64,000 nt of DNA from Beutenbergia cavernae DSM 12333 (GCF_000023105.1 NC_012669.1:4465025-4529024), one strand, 5' to 3'. Numbered from the stretch's first letter, positions 25,320 through 34,271 are shown. Notes: a model not told the origin generated them from the sequence alone. Translations and numbers: made by a program.

Positions 25320-26320
25320 CGGACAACTCCTTCGGGTGTGTTGGGAGGAACAGCCGGCCGGTGACCGACCATCATGGATGTGCGTCCATCGGTCGTGGGT
25401 AGCCCGGCGGAGGCCAGGATGCGGTCCATCAACTCCTGCGTGCGGACCGCGCTGGATGCGTCGTTCTGCGTGATCTGCGCGCTGGCCCGGACTGCCGCGA
25501 AGAAGTGGTCGGCCTGGGCCGCGAAGCCGAGCGTGCGTGTCGGGGCGGCGAACCCTGAAAAGGCCTGGGTCTGCCGATGCGTACGCTCCTCGCCGCCCGT
25601 GGCCACGCTGATCTGGTCCGGCGCCACGACGGTGACCGACTGCCCGTCTCCGTGCAAGGACACCCTCTCGGTCCACACCCCGGTACTGCGGTTGCCGACG
25701 ACAGTCGCCAGCTGGCCGCCCTCGAACTCGAGGAGAGCGGTGAGGGAGTCCTCCCAGTACGGGTCGTCGAAGACCGCCCGCGCGGTAACCTCGGCGCATT
25801 CGCCGAAGAAGAAGCGGGCCAGGTCGACCATGTGCACGAGGTTCTCCGCCGAGCCTCGGTAGCCTCGCTCCGGCCGCGTCTTCTCGAAGACCCCCACGGC
25901 CGCGGGATGCTCCGACATCGCGGCCTTGGCCCGCATGTAGACCGGGGCGAACCGGCGATTGAAGCCGACCATCAGCGACGTGTGGCGCTCGGCGGCAATG
26001 TCGCGCAGCAGCCTGGCCTCCGGGAGGCTCGGCGCCAGCGGCTTCTCGCAGAGCACCGGTACCCGGCGCTCCAGCAGCGCCGTCACGACTTCGACGTGAT
26101 GCTGCTCAGGCGCGAGGACGAGGGCGGCATCCACATCGACCGCGGCCAGCAGCTCGTGGACGTCGGCGAAGCCGGGGATCGAAGGGTGCCGCGCCAGCGC
26201 CGCAGCTGACGGATCGGCCACCGCTACCACCGCGACGTCCTGGCGGTCGGCGAGCACCGGGAGGTGAGCGATGCGGGCGATCCCGCCAAGGCCGACGACG
26301 GCGGCGCGCAGAACTGTCAC
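25316..26320 (-). CDS. Gfo/Idh/MocA family oxidoreductase
   Basis: A 334-residue NAD(P)-dependent sugar or inositol dehydrogenase-type enzyme. The Rossmann motif is VVGLGGIARIAHLP near residue 8 and the catalytic-region motif CEKPLA is at about 90. MVGFNRRFAP and VHMVDLARF supply further active-site residues. The start is GTG at 26320. It is the first gene of a four-gene operon with an ABC importer, so it probably acts on the imported sugar. The operator at 26365-26378 lies 45 bases upstream. Confidence 0.9.
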   Translation of the reverse strand: MTVLRAAVVGLGGIARIAHLPVLADRQDVAVVAVADPSAAALARHPSIPGFADVHELLAAVDVDAALVLAPEQHHVEVVTALLERRVPVLCEKPLAPSLPEARLLRDIAAERHTSLMVGFNRRFAPVYMRAKAAMSEHPAAVGVFEKTRPERGYRGSAENLVHMVDLARFFFGECAEVTARAVFDDPYWEDSLTALLEFEGGQLATVVGNRSTGVWTERVSLHGDGQSVTVVAPDQISVATGGEERTHRQTQAFSGFAAPTRTLGFAAQADHFFAAVRASAQITQNDASSAVRTQELMDRILASAGLPTTDGRTSMMVGHRPAVPPNTPEGVVR

Positions 26321-26364
26321 GCGGAACAGCGTTCGGCCGACCCCTAGGCCGCGTCAACGAATCC

Positions 26365-26378
26365 GATCGGAATCGGTC
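26365..26378. promoter_or_regulatory. Operator copy 1 (before oxidoreductase-importer operon)
   Basis: GATCGGAATCGGTC, one of three near-identical 14-base palindromic sites in this locus (consensus GATCRGAAYCGRTC). It lies between the regulator stop and the oxidoreductase start, where the operon promoter must be. It is likely bound by the DeoR-LacI hybrid regulator at 26377-27462 (inference). Confidence 0.65.
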
Positions 26379-27462
26379 ATCCGTCCGATCGGCGCACCGA
26401 TGAGGACCGCACGTTCAACGACGGCATGATCCGCACTTGTTGCATGGCGGTCAGCGGGTCGCTGACCGGGTGGCGCATCCGGTCAAGACACAGCGCGATC
26501 GCGGTCCGGCCGAGAGCCTCCGCAGGCGGTGCCACAGCGGTGAGCGGAATCTCGGCCAGCTCGGAGAACTGGTCGTCGTAAGCCACGATGGCGAGGTCAT
26601 CAGGGATGCGGATGCCCAGTTCGGCGGCTTCCTGCAGCAGGGCCATCGCGTGGGCGTCGGGCTGCACGATGACACCGGTGATCCCGGCATCGACGAGTTC
26701 CTGCAGCAGGGCACGGATCTCGTCCCGCCGCGCCTCGGTGACCCATGCCTCCTCAGGCAGGTCCCGTCGCGGCGCGTGTTCCAGCAGGCCCAGCTCTGTG
26801 ATGGCCTTCCGATAGCCGGCGAGCAGCCGCGGTGACGTCGGGTTACCCGCGGTGAGCAGGGCGATGCGATCGAAGCCTTGGTCCACCAGGTGGTGGACGC
26901 ACAGCTCAGCTCCGAACTCGTGGTCCGAGCGCACCGATTCGAGGCGGGCCGGTCCGACGAACTCCTCGAGAGAACGCTCGAGGAGCACGACCGGAATCGG
27001 CGAGTCGAGCAGCAGGTCCAGCGTCGGCCCGGAGAAGTCCGCGAGCGAGGGGGTCACCAGCAGCCCGTCCGCCCCGGCCGCGACCATCGCCGCCACGGAG
27101 CGTCTCTCGTCGCGAGCGATGTAGTTGGTGACACCGAGCACCAGGCGCACCCCGTTGGCCTGGGCCGCCCGATTCGCCGACCGGATGATCGACGCGTAGT
27201 AGTTTCCCGTGGTCGGAGCCACCATCCCGATGGTGGGGATCTCGCCCCGTCTGACCGGGCGGCGTGTTCCCGGATCCGTGCGGCCTACAGCGGTGGCGCC
27301 GCCGTGCACGCGATGCAGCAGACCGCGCTTCTCCAGCGACGCGAGGTCCCGCCGCAGCGTCACGACCGACACGCCGAGCCGCTCGGCGATGTCGCTCACG
27401 ACAAGCGAACCGCGTAGCTGGAGCTCCTTGAGCAGGGCGTCCTCGCGCTGAGGGCGGATCAT
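26377..27462 (-). CDS. DeoR-type HTH / LacI-type effector domain hybrid regulator
   Basis: A 361-residue transcription factor that joins a DeoR winged helix-turn-helix (about residues 6-60: VSDIAERLGVSVVTLRRDLA, then EKRGLLHRVHGGA) to a LacI/GalR periplasmic-binding-like sugar-sensing domain (about 75-345: IGMVAPTTGNYYA, GADGLLVTPS, DQGFDRIALLTAG, AIVAYDDQF). Classic LacI proteins have a different N-terminal domain, so the pairing is a known but less common architecture. It sits between the lyase and importer genes, and the same operator precedes all three units. Most likely a sugar-released repressor (inference). Confidence 0.88.
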   Translation of the reverse strand: MIRPQREDALLKELQLRGSLVVSDIAERLGVSVVTLRRDLASLEKRGLLHRVHGGATAVGRTDPGTRRPVRRGEIPTIGMVAPTTGNYYASIIRSANRAAQANGVRLVLGVTNYIARDERRSVAAMVAAGADGLLVTPSLADFSGPTLDLLLDSPIPVVLLERSLEEFVGPARLESVRSDHEFGAELCVHHLVDQGFDRIALLTAGNPTSPRLLAGYRKAITELGLLEHAPRRDLPEEAWVTEARRDEIRALLQELVDAGITGVIVQPDAHAMALLQEAAELGIRIPDDLAIVAYDDQFSELAEIPLTAVAPPAEALGRTAIALCLDRMRHPVSDPLTAMQQVRIMPSLNVRSSSVRRSDG

Positions 27463-27505
27463 CCTGCCGAGTATGCCGATCCGGCGACCGCTTCGGTCCT
27501 CAAAC

Positions 27506-27519
27506 GATCGGAACCGATC
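27506..27519. promoter_or_regulatory. Operator copy 2 (before the regulator gene)
   Basis: GATCGGAACCGATC, a perfect palindrome except for its central AA, 43 bases upstream of the regulator ATG at 27462. It is the best match to the site consensus and implies autoregulation. Confidence 0.7.
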
Positions 27520-27561
27520 AGGCCGGGCTCGAAGATCCAGCTCTCGCCGATCCTCCGCCCA

Positions 27562-30240
27562 CTACTCGACCCGGGCCACGAGCCGCGACGCCAGGTCGAT
27601 GGCGGCCTCGATCTCCGGCGACGGCCGGAGCTCCGCCCAGGCGTCAAGCACCCTCCGCAGGGCCCGCAGGGCTTCGGCGGGGCGGTGGCCACCTTGAGCG
27701 TGCCGTACCGACTGCACAGCCTCGCGCTCCTGATCCGGAGGAGCGGCGCAGGCCCGCGCCGCTCGTTCCACCGCGCGGACGAGGTCGAGCAGGGTCGGCG
27801 GGTTCCAGGCCAACCGGGCTGCCTTCGTCGAGCCCGTTAGACCCGCAACGTCGACAGTCAGGGTCGCCCGGCCGTCCGTGACGGAGAGCTCGACGCCATC
27901 GTCGAGGGCGATCGCGCCGGAGACCTCCGCCGCGAGGTCGATCACGATGCTCGATGACTCCTGGGTCGGATCGCTCACGTGCACCGTCAGCTCGTCATCG
28001 CCCTCCTCGAGCGCGACTGCGGCGCCGGTGTCCGTCGTCACCAGCGACACCGACCCGGGCGTGAAGAACACGAAGCCGGCGCGCCCGCTCGGCTCGTCGC
28101 GCACTGCCTGCGCCTCCGGCGTCCGTGCGACGACGTGGTACCGCGGCGCCGTGGACTCCGCAGCAGTAGTGGCGGCTGAGGCACCTGGCAGGACGGCGTA
28201 CGCGTAGCCGGCGGACGGCGACGCCGAGCCGTGCGGCAGGACGAGCGTCACGTAGTCGTGCTCGCGCACCACGAAGGCCTCCGGCTTGGTCAACCCCGTG
28301 TTGATGTCGATGAGCCGGCCGCTTCGGCGCTCCTTGACGACGGTGAGATCGTGAGGCGCGAGCATGACGTACCCGCCGGTGCCGGCCAGGTGTGCCCAGT
28401 GCGCCCCGGCAATCTGGCCGGACGCGTCCACCGGGTCGCCGTCGACGGTGAGCGTTCCGGTGCTCACCGTCGTGACCCGTCGGTTCTCCACAGTCGTCTC
28501 CGCCGTCCGCCCGGCGTCGACAGTGATCCCGGCGCCCAACAAGACGTAGCCGTGCTCGAAGAAGAAGCGGGAGAAGCGGCCGTGCATCGTGGACGGTGGT
28601 TCGCCGGCTAGGTCGATCGCCGCTGCGCCCCACTGTCCGGCGGTCACGCCGCCGGCCCAGTAGCTGGGATTGTGGTACTCGTTCGCCCAGCCACCCGGGT
28701 ACAGCTGACGGGCCACGGTGTCGGTGGTGACGCCCGGGATGCGGTAGGAGTCGATCGTCGCCCAGAAACCTTCGTCGTACTGCACGATGTCAGGCGTGTA
28801 CATCAGCACCGAGGCGTCGGCCTGATACCAGCCTCGTTTGTTCTCGACCAGGCCCTTCTCCGCGTTCGCCATCCGCCACGAGTGCATCGCCAGCACCGCG
28901 ATCCAGTCCGCCCGCCGGTGCAGCACCCGGTCCATCACGCCAAACACCCAGGTGCCGGTCAGTGGCGGGCGCGGAACGATGTCGGGGTCGGCGAGGATCC
29001 TCGAGGCCACCGCGGCGTTGGCCAGAACCATGTCGGCGGTCGGGGGGTCGCCGCGGTAGGCCAGCTCGGCCTTGATCAGGGACTCCAACCGGGCCCGGTT
29101 CGTCTCGTCGGCGCTGGCCACGAGAGAGATCAGCCCGTTGAGGAACGAGGTCCCGGTCTCCCGGCTGCCGAGCGGCCGGTCGATCTGGCGACCCCGCACA
29201 GTGTCCGGGACCCGGCTGCGGAACAGCCATGGCTCGTACGCGGACCAGACCCACTCCCACAGGATGTCGGTGGCGGGCTCCCACTCCGTGCCCGCCGTCC
29301 GAGCGGTGATGCCGGGGATGGAGCCGAGGTAGGAGGTGCCGTAGAGCCCGATGTAGGGGAACTGGCCGTGCTGGACGAAGGAGCCGTCCGGGTAGAAGCC
29401 GTCGTGGCTGAAGAACGCCTCGTTCTCGGTCGAAGGATCGATGAGGCCGGGCGGCCGCGGGTCGGGGTTCGCCCACGCGATCACCGGCACCAGGCCGTCC
29501 CTGCCGGCAATGACATCGGCTTCGTCGTCGACAAGCAGCCCACGCCCCATGAACGCGTCGCAGAACCAGACCCTGTTGCCGGCAGCTGCGTACGTGCCCG
29601 ACGTCGGGATCGTCGGGGTGAAGTGCTTGCTCGCCGCGACGACGGCGGCGGTGGTCCCCGGCGTCAAGGCGTCGTAGACGAACAGGACGGCCTCGTGGAT
29701 CGACCTCGGGATGGCGATGTCCCAGTCGTACCAGTCTCCGAACCGGACGCCGCTGGTCGACCAGACATCGGAGGTGAGGTAGTCGAGGCCCTCCTGGATT
29801 GCCGTCAGCATCGCGTCGGCCTCGTCGGGCTCGAGCGCGCCGGCGGCCCACACCTGTGCCATCTCGCGGAGTCGCCGCGTGCTGTAGGAGACCCGCTGCG
29901 AGTCCTGATACGTCGAGCGGCTCGTGAAGGGGGAGTCGGCGAAGACACCGAGCCGCGGTTCGGCGCGGTCGATGTTGGCCAGGTGGGTGCGCGCGGTCGT
30001 GACGAGCTGTTGAGCGGGTGCCGCCACCAGGGGATCGGCCAGGTCCAGACCCGCCGGGAGGTAGAAGCGCAGCCACCGCTCGCGAGCGGCGGCGAATGCG
30101 GCCGGGTCCGAGGCGATGGTGGGGCCGGCCCAGGCGGCGCCGGCGGGGCCGCTGGTGAGGTCGGCCGCCAGGATCGCCGCCGCTGCGCCCAACCCTCCGA
30201 TCAAGACGTTCCGTCGGCTGATTCCATGGGGTCCGCTCAT
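27562..30240 (-). CDS. Polysaccharide lyase family 8 (hyaluronate/chondroitin/xanthan lyase-like)
   Basis: An 892-residue secreted lyase that cleaves uronic-acid-containing polysaccharides by beta-elimination. A Tat signal (SRRNVLIGGLG, Arg9-Arg10) leads it out of the cell. The alpha/alpha-toroid domain covers about residues 45-400 and beta-sandwich domains about 420-800. The catalytic triad of the family is intact: Asn222 (GNRVWF), His291 and Tyr300, with the His-to-Tyr spacing of nine residues found in pneumococcal hyaluronate lyase. A helical extension from about 810 to the end is extra. Substrate is unresolved between hyaluronan, chondroitin and xanthan. ACAAAGGAG precedes the ATG, and operator copy 3 lies 82 bases upstream. 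Confidence 0.92.
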   Translation of the reverse strand: MSGPHGISRRNVLIGGLGAAAAILAADLTSGPAGAAWAGPTIASDPAAFAAARERWLRFYLPAGLDLADPLVAAPAQQLVTTARTHLANIDRAEPRLGVFADSPFTSRSTYQDSQRVSYSTRRLREMAQVWAAGALEPDEADAMLTAIQEGLDYLTSDVWSTSGVRFGDWYDWDIAIPRSIHEAVLFVYDALTPGTTAAVVAASKHFTPTIPTSGTYAAAGNRVWFCDAFMGRGLLVDDEADVIAGRDGLVPVIAWANPDPRPPGLIDPSTENEAFFSHDGFYPDGSFVQHGQFPYIGLYGTSYLGSIPGITARTAGTEWEPATDILWEWVWSAYEPWLFRSRVPDTVRGRQIDRPLGSRETGTSFLNGLISLVASADETNRARLESLIKAELAYRGDPPTADMVLANAAVASRILADPDIVPRPPLTGTWVFGVMDRVLHRRADWIAVLAMHSWRMANAEKGLVENKRGWYQADASVLMYTPDIVQYDEGFWATIDSYRIPGVTTDTVARQLYPGGWANEYHNPSYWAGGVTAGQWGAAAIDLAGEPPSTMHGRFSRFFFEHGYVLLGAGITVDAGRTAETTVENRRVTTVSTGTLTVDGDPVDASGQIAGAHWAHLAGTGGYVMLAPHDLTVVKERRSGRLIDINTGLTKPEAFVVREHDYVTLVLPHGSASPSAGYAYAVLPGASAATTAAESTAPRYHVVARTPEAQAVRDEPSGRAGFVFFTPGSVSLVTTDTGAAVALEEGDDELTVHVSDPTQESSSIVIDLAAEVSGAIALDDGVELSVTDGRATLTVDVAGLTGSTKAARLAWNPPTLLDLVRAVERAARACAAPPDQEREAVQSVRHAQGGHRPAEALRALRRVLDAWAELRPSPEIEAAIDLASRLVARVE

Positions 30241-30321
30241 CGCCTGACTCCTTTGTCTCTGGCCCGTTGCCGAAGTTCGGCTCGATGCTAGGACCGGACC
30301 ACTGCGCTCAGGGAGACAACC

Positions 30322-30335
30322 GATCAGAACCGATC
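30322..30335. promoter_or_regulatory. Operator copy 3 (before the lyase gene)
   Basis: GATCAGAACCGATC, differing from copy 2 at one base, in the 146-base gap upstream of the PL8 lyase. It links lyase expression to the same regulator as the importer operon. Confidence 0.65.
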
Positions 30336-30386
30336 ACGTCGCCGCGATCAGCGGCGTTCGAGGCCCGGCGCGACGTCGCCGCGCAC

Positions 30387-31346
30387 CTACTCCCGCTCGA
30401 AGTCCCAGATGATGAGCGCCGGGTTCCCGGCATACGCCGCCCGTGACGCCGCCTCGATCCACGGCATCATCTCCCACACGTTCGGCGGCCGGGCGGGGTC
30501 CTCGAACTTCATCGGCGCACAGGGATCGAGATCCGTCCCGGGCGAGCTTCCGCCGTCGTCCGCTCCCGCCGCCGGCAGCGCATCACTCAGGCGGGGGTAC
30601 TCGCGGCAGTGCCGCGGCAGCAACCCGAGCGGAAGTGCCGCCTCCAGGTACTCGCTCGTCGCGTGCCGCCAGTTCGGCAGGTAGCCGAACTCGCCGTCGG
30701 CGCCCTCGATCAACGGATAGAGCGGCGAGCCGAGGAAGAGGCCGCGGGTATCCGAGATGACGAGGTGCCCGCCCGGGCGCAACACCCGCGCGAACTCCGC
30801 GAACGACGGCCCGAGGTCGCGGACGTGGCTCAGGGCCAGGGTGACGACGACGAGGTCCACCGACGCCTCGGCCACCGGCAGCTCATGCACAGCGCCCTGC
30901 GCGAACCGGGCGCTGGGCACCTTCTCGCGCGCGATGGCCAGCATGTCGGGCGACCGGTCGACGCCGAGCACGTCGTACCCCTGCTCCGCCAGCCACGAGG
31001 TGTGGCGGCCGGTGCCGCACGCGGCGTCCATCACGACGCTCCCCGGTGGCACCTGCGCCATGAGCGGCCGGACGAGCGGCTCCTCCATGCCCCAGAAGCC
31101 GTTGGGTCCGGCGTCGTACGTCGGCGCCCAGTAGCGGTAGCCGTCCTCGACCGACAGCGGGACGACGTCGTGGCCCTCGCCGAACGTCTCGGCGGCCTGG
31201 AGCAGCTGGCGGATGTCCGCGAGCCGCGCCTCGGTGAACGCGCGGTCGCGCTCGCCGGCGAACGCGCGCAGGAGCGCCACGCCCTCGAGGCCGAGGAGGT
31301 AGGCGAGCGGGTGCTGGTGGATCGTCGGGAAGGACGGGGTAGACAT
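30387..31346 (-). CDS. Class I SAM-dependent methyltransferase
   Basis: A 319-residue methyltransferase of unknown substrate. The SAM-binding motif I reads VVMDAACGTGRHTSWLAEQG at about 125-144, followed by VLGVDRSPDML and the post-motif region LVVVTLALSHVRDLG. An N-terminal helical segment of about 60 residues precedes the fold. GAAAGGCGCC before the ATG at 31346 supports the start over the longer open frame. Neighbouring genes do not suggest a pathway. Confidence 0.85.
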   Translation of the reverse strand: MSTPSFPTIHQHPLAYLLGLEGVALLRAFAGERDRAFTEARLADIRQLLQAAETFGEGHDVVPLSVEDGYRYWAPTYDAGPNGFWGMEEPLVRPLMAQVPPGSVVMDAACGTGRHTSWLAEQGYDVLGVDRSPDMLAIAREKVPSARFAQGAVHELPVAEASVDLVVVTLALSHVRDLGPSFAEFARVLRPGGHLVISDTRGLFLGSPLYPLIEGADGEFGYLPNWRHATSEYLEAALPLGLLPRHCREYPRLSDALPAAGADDGGSSPGTDLDPCAPMKFEDPARPPNVWEMMPWIEAASRAAYAGNPALIIWDFERE

Positions 31347-31491
31347 GGCGGGGCGCCTTTCGCAGGAGGGGACACGGCAGGGGGCCGACGGCGGTTGTCG
31401 CCGTCGGCTCGTCGGGTTGCGGTGGTCCGCTCTCACGCCATGCGGCCCACCCAAGCGGGGCGCGCCCTGGCGGCGCAAGGCGAATTCCGGC

Positions 31492-32064
31492 TTACCTCCC
31501 GGCAGGCGCCCGCAGCCCGTCGAGCCCGACGCGCAGGAGCCGCTCGAGGCGCTCGCGGTCGTCGGCGTTCATCATCACGATCCCGAGCACCAGGCTGACG
31601 ACGTCGTCGATGTCGAGCTCGTCGCGGGCGACGCCGGCCTCCTGGGCGCGGGCGAGCAGCGGCGCACCGGCCGCCATCATGCGGTCGCGGGCGGAACGCA
31701 TGACCGGCTCGTCGAAGCGCAGACCCTCCGCGAGCGCCCGCTTCGTCCCGACGTACTCCACGAACCGCCGCAGCCACGCGACGAGGGCGTCCCAGGCGTC
31801 GGCGCCCGGCTGCTCCTCGGCGAACCGCACGAGCGCCGTGACCTCGTCGAGGTAGACGCTGCGCAGGAGATCCTGCCGCGTCGGGAAGTGGCGGTAGAGC
31901 GTGCCGACGCCGACTCCCGCACGGCGTGCGATGTCCTCGAGCGACGCCTGGACGCCGCCCGTGGCGAACGCGTCTCGCGCGGCGACGAGCAGCGCGTCGT
32001 AGTTGCGCCGCGCATCGGCGCGCATGGCTCGCCGCGGGACGAGCTCGGCTTCGACGTCGGACAT
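31492..32064 (-). CDS. TetR family transcriptional regulator
   Basis: A 190-residue repressor-type protein. The helix-turn-helix is at about residues 22-62 (LLVAARDAFATGGVQASLED, then IARRAGVGVGTLYRHFPTR), followed by a short C-terminal ligand domain. It is divergent from an F420-type LLM oxidoreductase, with a 97-base gap carrying two identical-type GGAGG palindromes, the arrangement expected when a TetR protein controls itself and the enzyme gene. Confidence 0.9.
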   Translation of the reverse strand: MSDVEAELVPRRAMRADARRNYDALLVAARDAFATGGVQASLEDIARRAGVGVGTLYRHFPTRQDLLRSVYLDEVTALVRFAEEQPGADAWDALVAWLRRFVEYVGTKRALAEGLRFDEPVMRSARDRMMAAGAPLLARAQEAGVARDELDIDDVVSLVLGIVMMNADDRERLERLLRVGLDGLRAPAGR

Positions 32065-32080
32065 GGCACCTCTTGCAACC

Positions 32081-32116
32081 GGAGGCGGGCCTCCATATAG
32101 TCGGAGGCACCCCTCC
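32081..32116. promoter_or_regulatory. Twin operator between divergent TetR and LLM oxidoreductase genes
   Basis: Two 14-base palindromes, GGAGGCGGGCCTCC (32081-32094) and GGAGGCACCCCTCC (32103-32116), are spaced by eight bases (ATATAGTC), a likely AT-rich promoter core. The centre-to-centre distance is 22 bases, about two helical turns, so two dimers could bind on one face. They fit binding by the adjacent TetR protein. Confidence 0.75.
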
Positions 32117-32161
32117 GTTTCATCGGGGGACGGACCCCATGATCCCCGAAGGGAGACGTTC

Positions 32162-33034
32162 ATGCGTCTCGGTCTCCAGATCCCCGACTTCACCTGGGCA
32201 GGCGGCCCGAAGGCCCTCGGCTCGGACCTCGCCCGCGTGGCCCGCACGGCGGACGACGGCGGGTTCGGCTACCTCGCCGTCATGGACCACTTCTTCCAGA
32301 TCGGCGCCGTCGGACCCACCGAGAACGACATGCTCGAGGCGTACACGACGCTCGGCTTCCTCGCCGCGCACACGGAGCACGCCAAGCTCCTCACCGTCAT
32401 CACCGGCGTCCACTACCGGCACCCGGGCGTGCTCGCGAAGACCGTCACGACGCTCGACGTCCTCTCCGGCGGCCGCGCGATCCTCGGCGTCGGCGCCGGC
32501 TGGAACGAGGAGGAGTCCCGCGGCCTGGGCATCCCCTTCCCGCCGCTGCGCGAGCGGTTCGAGCTCCTCGAGGACACGCTGCGCCTCGTCACGCAGATGT
32601 GGGCCGGTGACGAGGCCCCGTTCCAGGGCACGCACGTGCACGCGGAGCGGCCGCTCAACGTCCCGCAGGCGCTGAGCACGCCGCACCCGCCGATCATGGT
32701 CGGCGGCGGGGGCGAGAAGAAGACGCTGCGGCTGGTCGCCCAGTACGCCCAGGCGTGCAACCTCTTCAACACCCCGGACCTGTCCCACAAGCTCGAGGTG
32801 CTGCGCGCGCACTGCGACGACGTCGGCCGCGATCACACCGAGATCACGAAGACGGCGTACCACGTGCTCGACGTCGGCCCGCGCGGCGAGCGGACGGCGC
32901 AGCTCATCGACGAGCTCGGCCGGCTGCGCGACGCCGGCATCGACGACGTCATCGGTGGCGTGCCGGACGTCGCGACCTCCGACGCCCTGGAGCGGCTCGC
33001 GGCGGACGTCGTCCCGGTCGTCGCGACGTTCTGA
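32162..33034 (+). CDS. LLM class F420-dependent oxidoreductase
   Basis: A 290-residue luciferase-like TIM-barrel enzyme that uses F420 (or flavin) to oxidise or reduce a small molecule. Typical blocks are MRLGLQIPDFTWAGG at the start, AVMDHFFQIG, LTVITGVHYRHPGVLAKTV, DVLSGGRAILGVGAGWNEEE and PIMVGGGGEKKTLRLVAQYA. AAGGGAGACGTTC precedes the ATG. It is divergent from and probably repressed by the TetR protein at 31492-32064; the inducer and substrate are unknown. Confidence 0.92.
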   Translation: MRLGLQIPDFTWAGGPKALGSDLARVARTADDGGFGYLAVMDHFFQIGAVGPTENDMLEAYTTLGFLAAHTEHAKLLTVITGVHYRHPGVLAKTVTTLDVLSGGRAILGVGAGWNEEESRGLGIPFPPLRERFELLEDTLRLVTQMWAGDEAPFQGTHVHAERPLNVPQALSTPHPPIMVGGGGEKKTLRLVAQYAQACNLFNTPDLSHKLEVLRAHCDDVGRDHTEITKTAYHVLDVGPRGERTAQLIDELGRLRDAGIDDVIGGVPDVATSDALERLAADVVPVVATF

Positions 33035-33113
33035 CGGCGGGGCTCGGGCCGGGTGCACAGGGCGGCAGCATCGGACGCACCCGGCCTCCCCGATCGGCCC
33101 CAGCGCACGGCCG

Positions 33114-34271
33114 TCAGGTGGCGTGCACGGCGCCCCAGAACGCGTCGAACACCGGTGACGGCCCCGCCGTCGACCAGGCCCGGTTCGTGAGCAGGATGCC
33201 GACGACGCCGCTCGCCGGGTCGATCCACCAGGTGCTGCCCATGCCGCCGTCCCAGCCGTAGCTGCCGGCGGGCCGGCCGCCCGGTGCGTCGGCGATCTGC
33301 ACGCCGGTCGCGAAGCCCCACCCGATGAGCCCCGCGGCGTCCGCGACACCACCCACGTAGTCGGTGGTCATCGCCCGGACCGACTCCTCGCTCACGAGCC
33401 GACCCGTGCGCGCCGTCGCCCCGCCACCGCGCAGCAGGTCCGCGAGCGCGTACAGGTCGTCGACGGTCGAGACCAGCCCGTCGCCCGCGCCGGGGAAGGC
33501 GGGCGGGCGCGACCACTGGCCGTCGGCGTCGTCGTACCGCTCGAGCGCGCCGGTTCCCGGGTTCGACGCCCACTGCGGCCCGAATCGGCCCCGGCGCTCG
33601 GGCGGGACGTCGAACGCGGTGCTCGTCATCCCGAGCGGGTCGAACAGGCGCTCCGCGAGCAGGCCCGGCAGCGGCTCCCCGGCGGCTCGCGCCAGCAGCA
33701 CACCGAGCACCTCCGCGGACGTGTGGTAGAGCCAGCGCTCGCCCGGCTGGACCATCAGCGGCAGCTCACCGAACCGGCGCATCCACTCGGCCGGTTCCGG
33801 GTTCACGGCCGGCGCGGGCGGGCCGACGTTGAGGCCGCTCGCGGTCATCGCCTCCAGCACGACGCCGGGGAACGGCCCGGTGAAGTCCATGCCGGTCCCG
33901 AGGCGGAACGTCAGCACGTCGCGCACCGTGATCGGCCGGTGCGCGGGCACGGTCGCGGTGAGCGGGCCGTTCGGCTCGGCGAGCACGCGCCGGTCGGCGA
34001 GCTCCGGCAGCCACTCCTGGACCGGGTCGTCCAGGCTGAGCACGCCGTCGTCGAGCAGCATCATCGCGACGACGGCGCACACCGGCTTGGTGACCGACGA
34101 GATGCGGAAGATCGTGTCGCGCGCGATCCCTCCGCCGCCGACGGGCTCGTGGGTGCCGATCGAGCCCGCCCGCACGTCGTCACCGCGCGCGACGAGCCAG
34201 GCGAGGCCCGGTGGGTCGTCTCCCTGGACGTGCGGCGCGAGCGCGTCCTCGATGGCGCGGTCTGGCGTCAT
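33114..34271 (-). CDS. Serine hydrolase, class C beta-lactamase/PBP-like
   Basis: A 385-residue member of the beta-lactamase class C-related family. The SxxK motif is SVTK at about residues 58-61 (FRISSVTKPV). The second-motif tyrosine is likely in WLYHTSAEVLG, with YHT at the YxN position, and the C-terminal motif region is YGWDGGMGSTWW. No signal peptide, so probably a cytoplasmic esterase or amidase relative rather than an antibiotic-resistance enzyme. It differs clearly from the homologue at 1390-2475. Confidence 0.86.
   Translation of the reverse strand: MTPDRAIEDALAPHVQGDDPPGLAWLVARGDDVRAGSIGTHEPVGGGGIARDTIFRISSVTKPVCAVVAMMLLDDGVLSLDDPVQEWLPELADRRVLAEPNGPLTATVPAHRPITVRDVLTFRLGTGMDFTGPFPGVVLEAMTASGLNVGPPAPAVNPEPAEWMRRFGELPLMVQPGERWLYHTSAEVLGVLLARAAGEPLPGLLAERLFDPLGMTSTAFDVPPERRGRFGPQWASNPGTGALERYDDADGQWSRPPAFPGAGDGLVSTVDDLYALADLLRGGGATARTGRLVSEESVRAMTTDYVGGVADAAGLIGWGFATGVQIADAPGGRPAGSYGWDGGMGSTWWIDPASGVVGILLTNRAWSTAGPSPVFDAFWGAVHAT

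Noticed and set aside
22209-30240. Integrated mobile element carrying the lyase locus
   Set aside because: No integrase, transposase, tRNA target or flanking direct repeats are visible; base composition alone is only suggestive.
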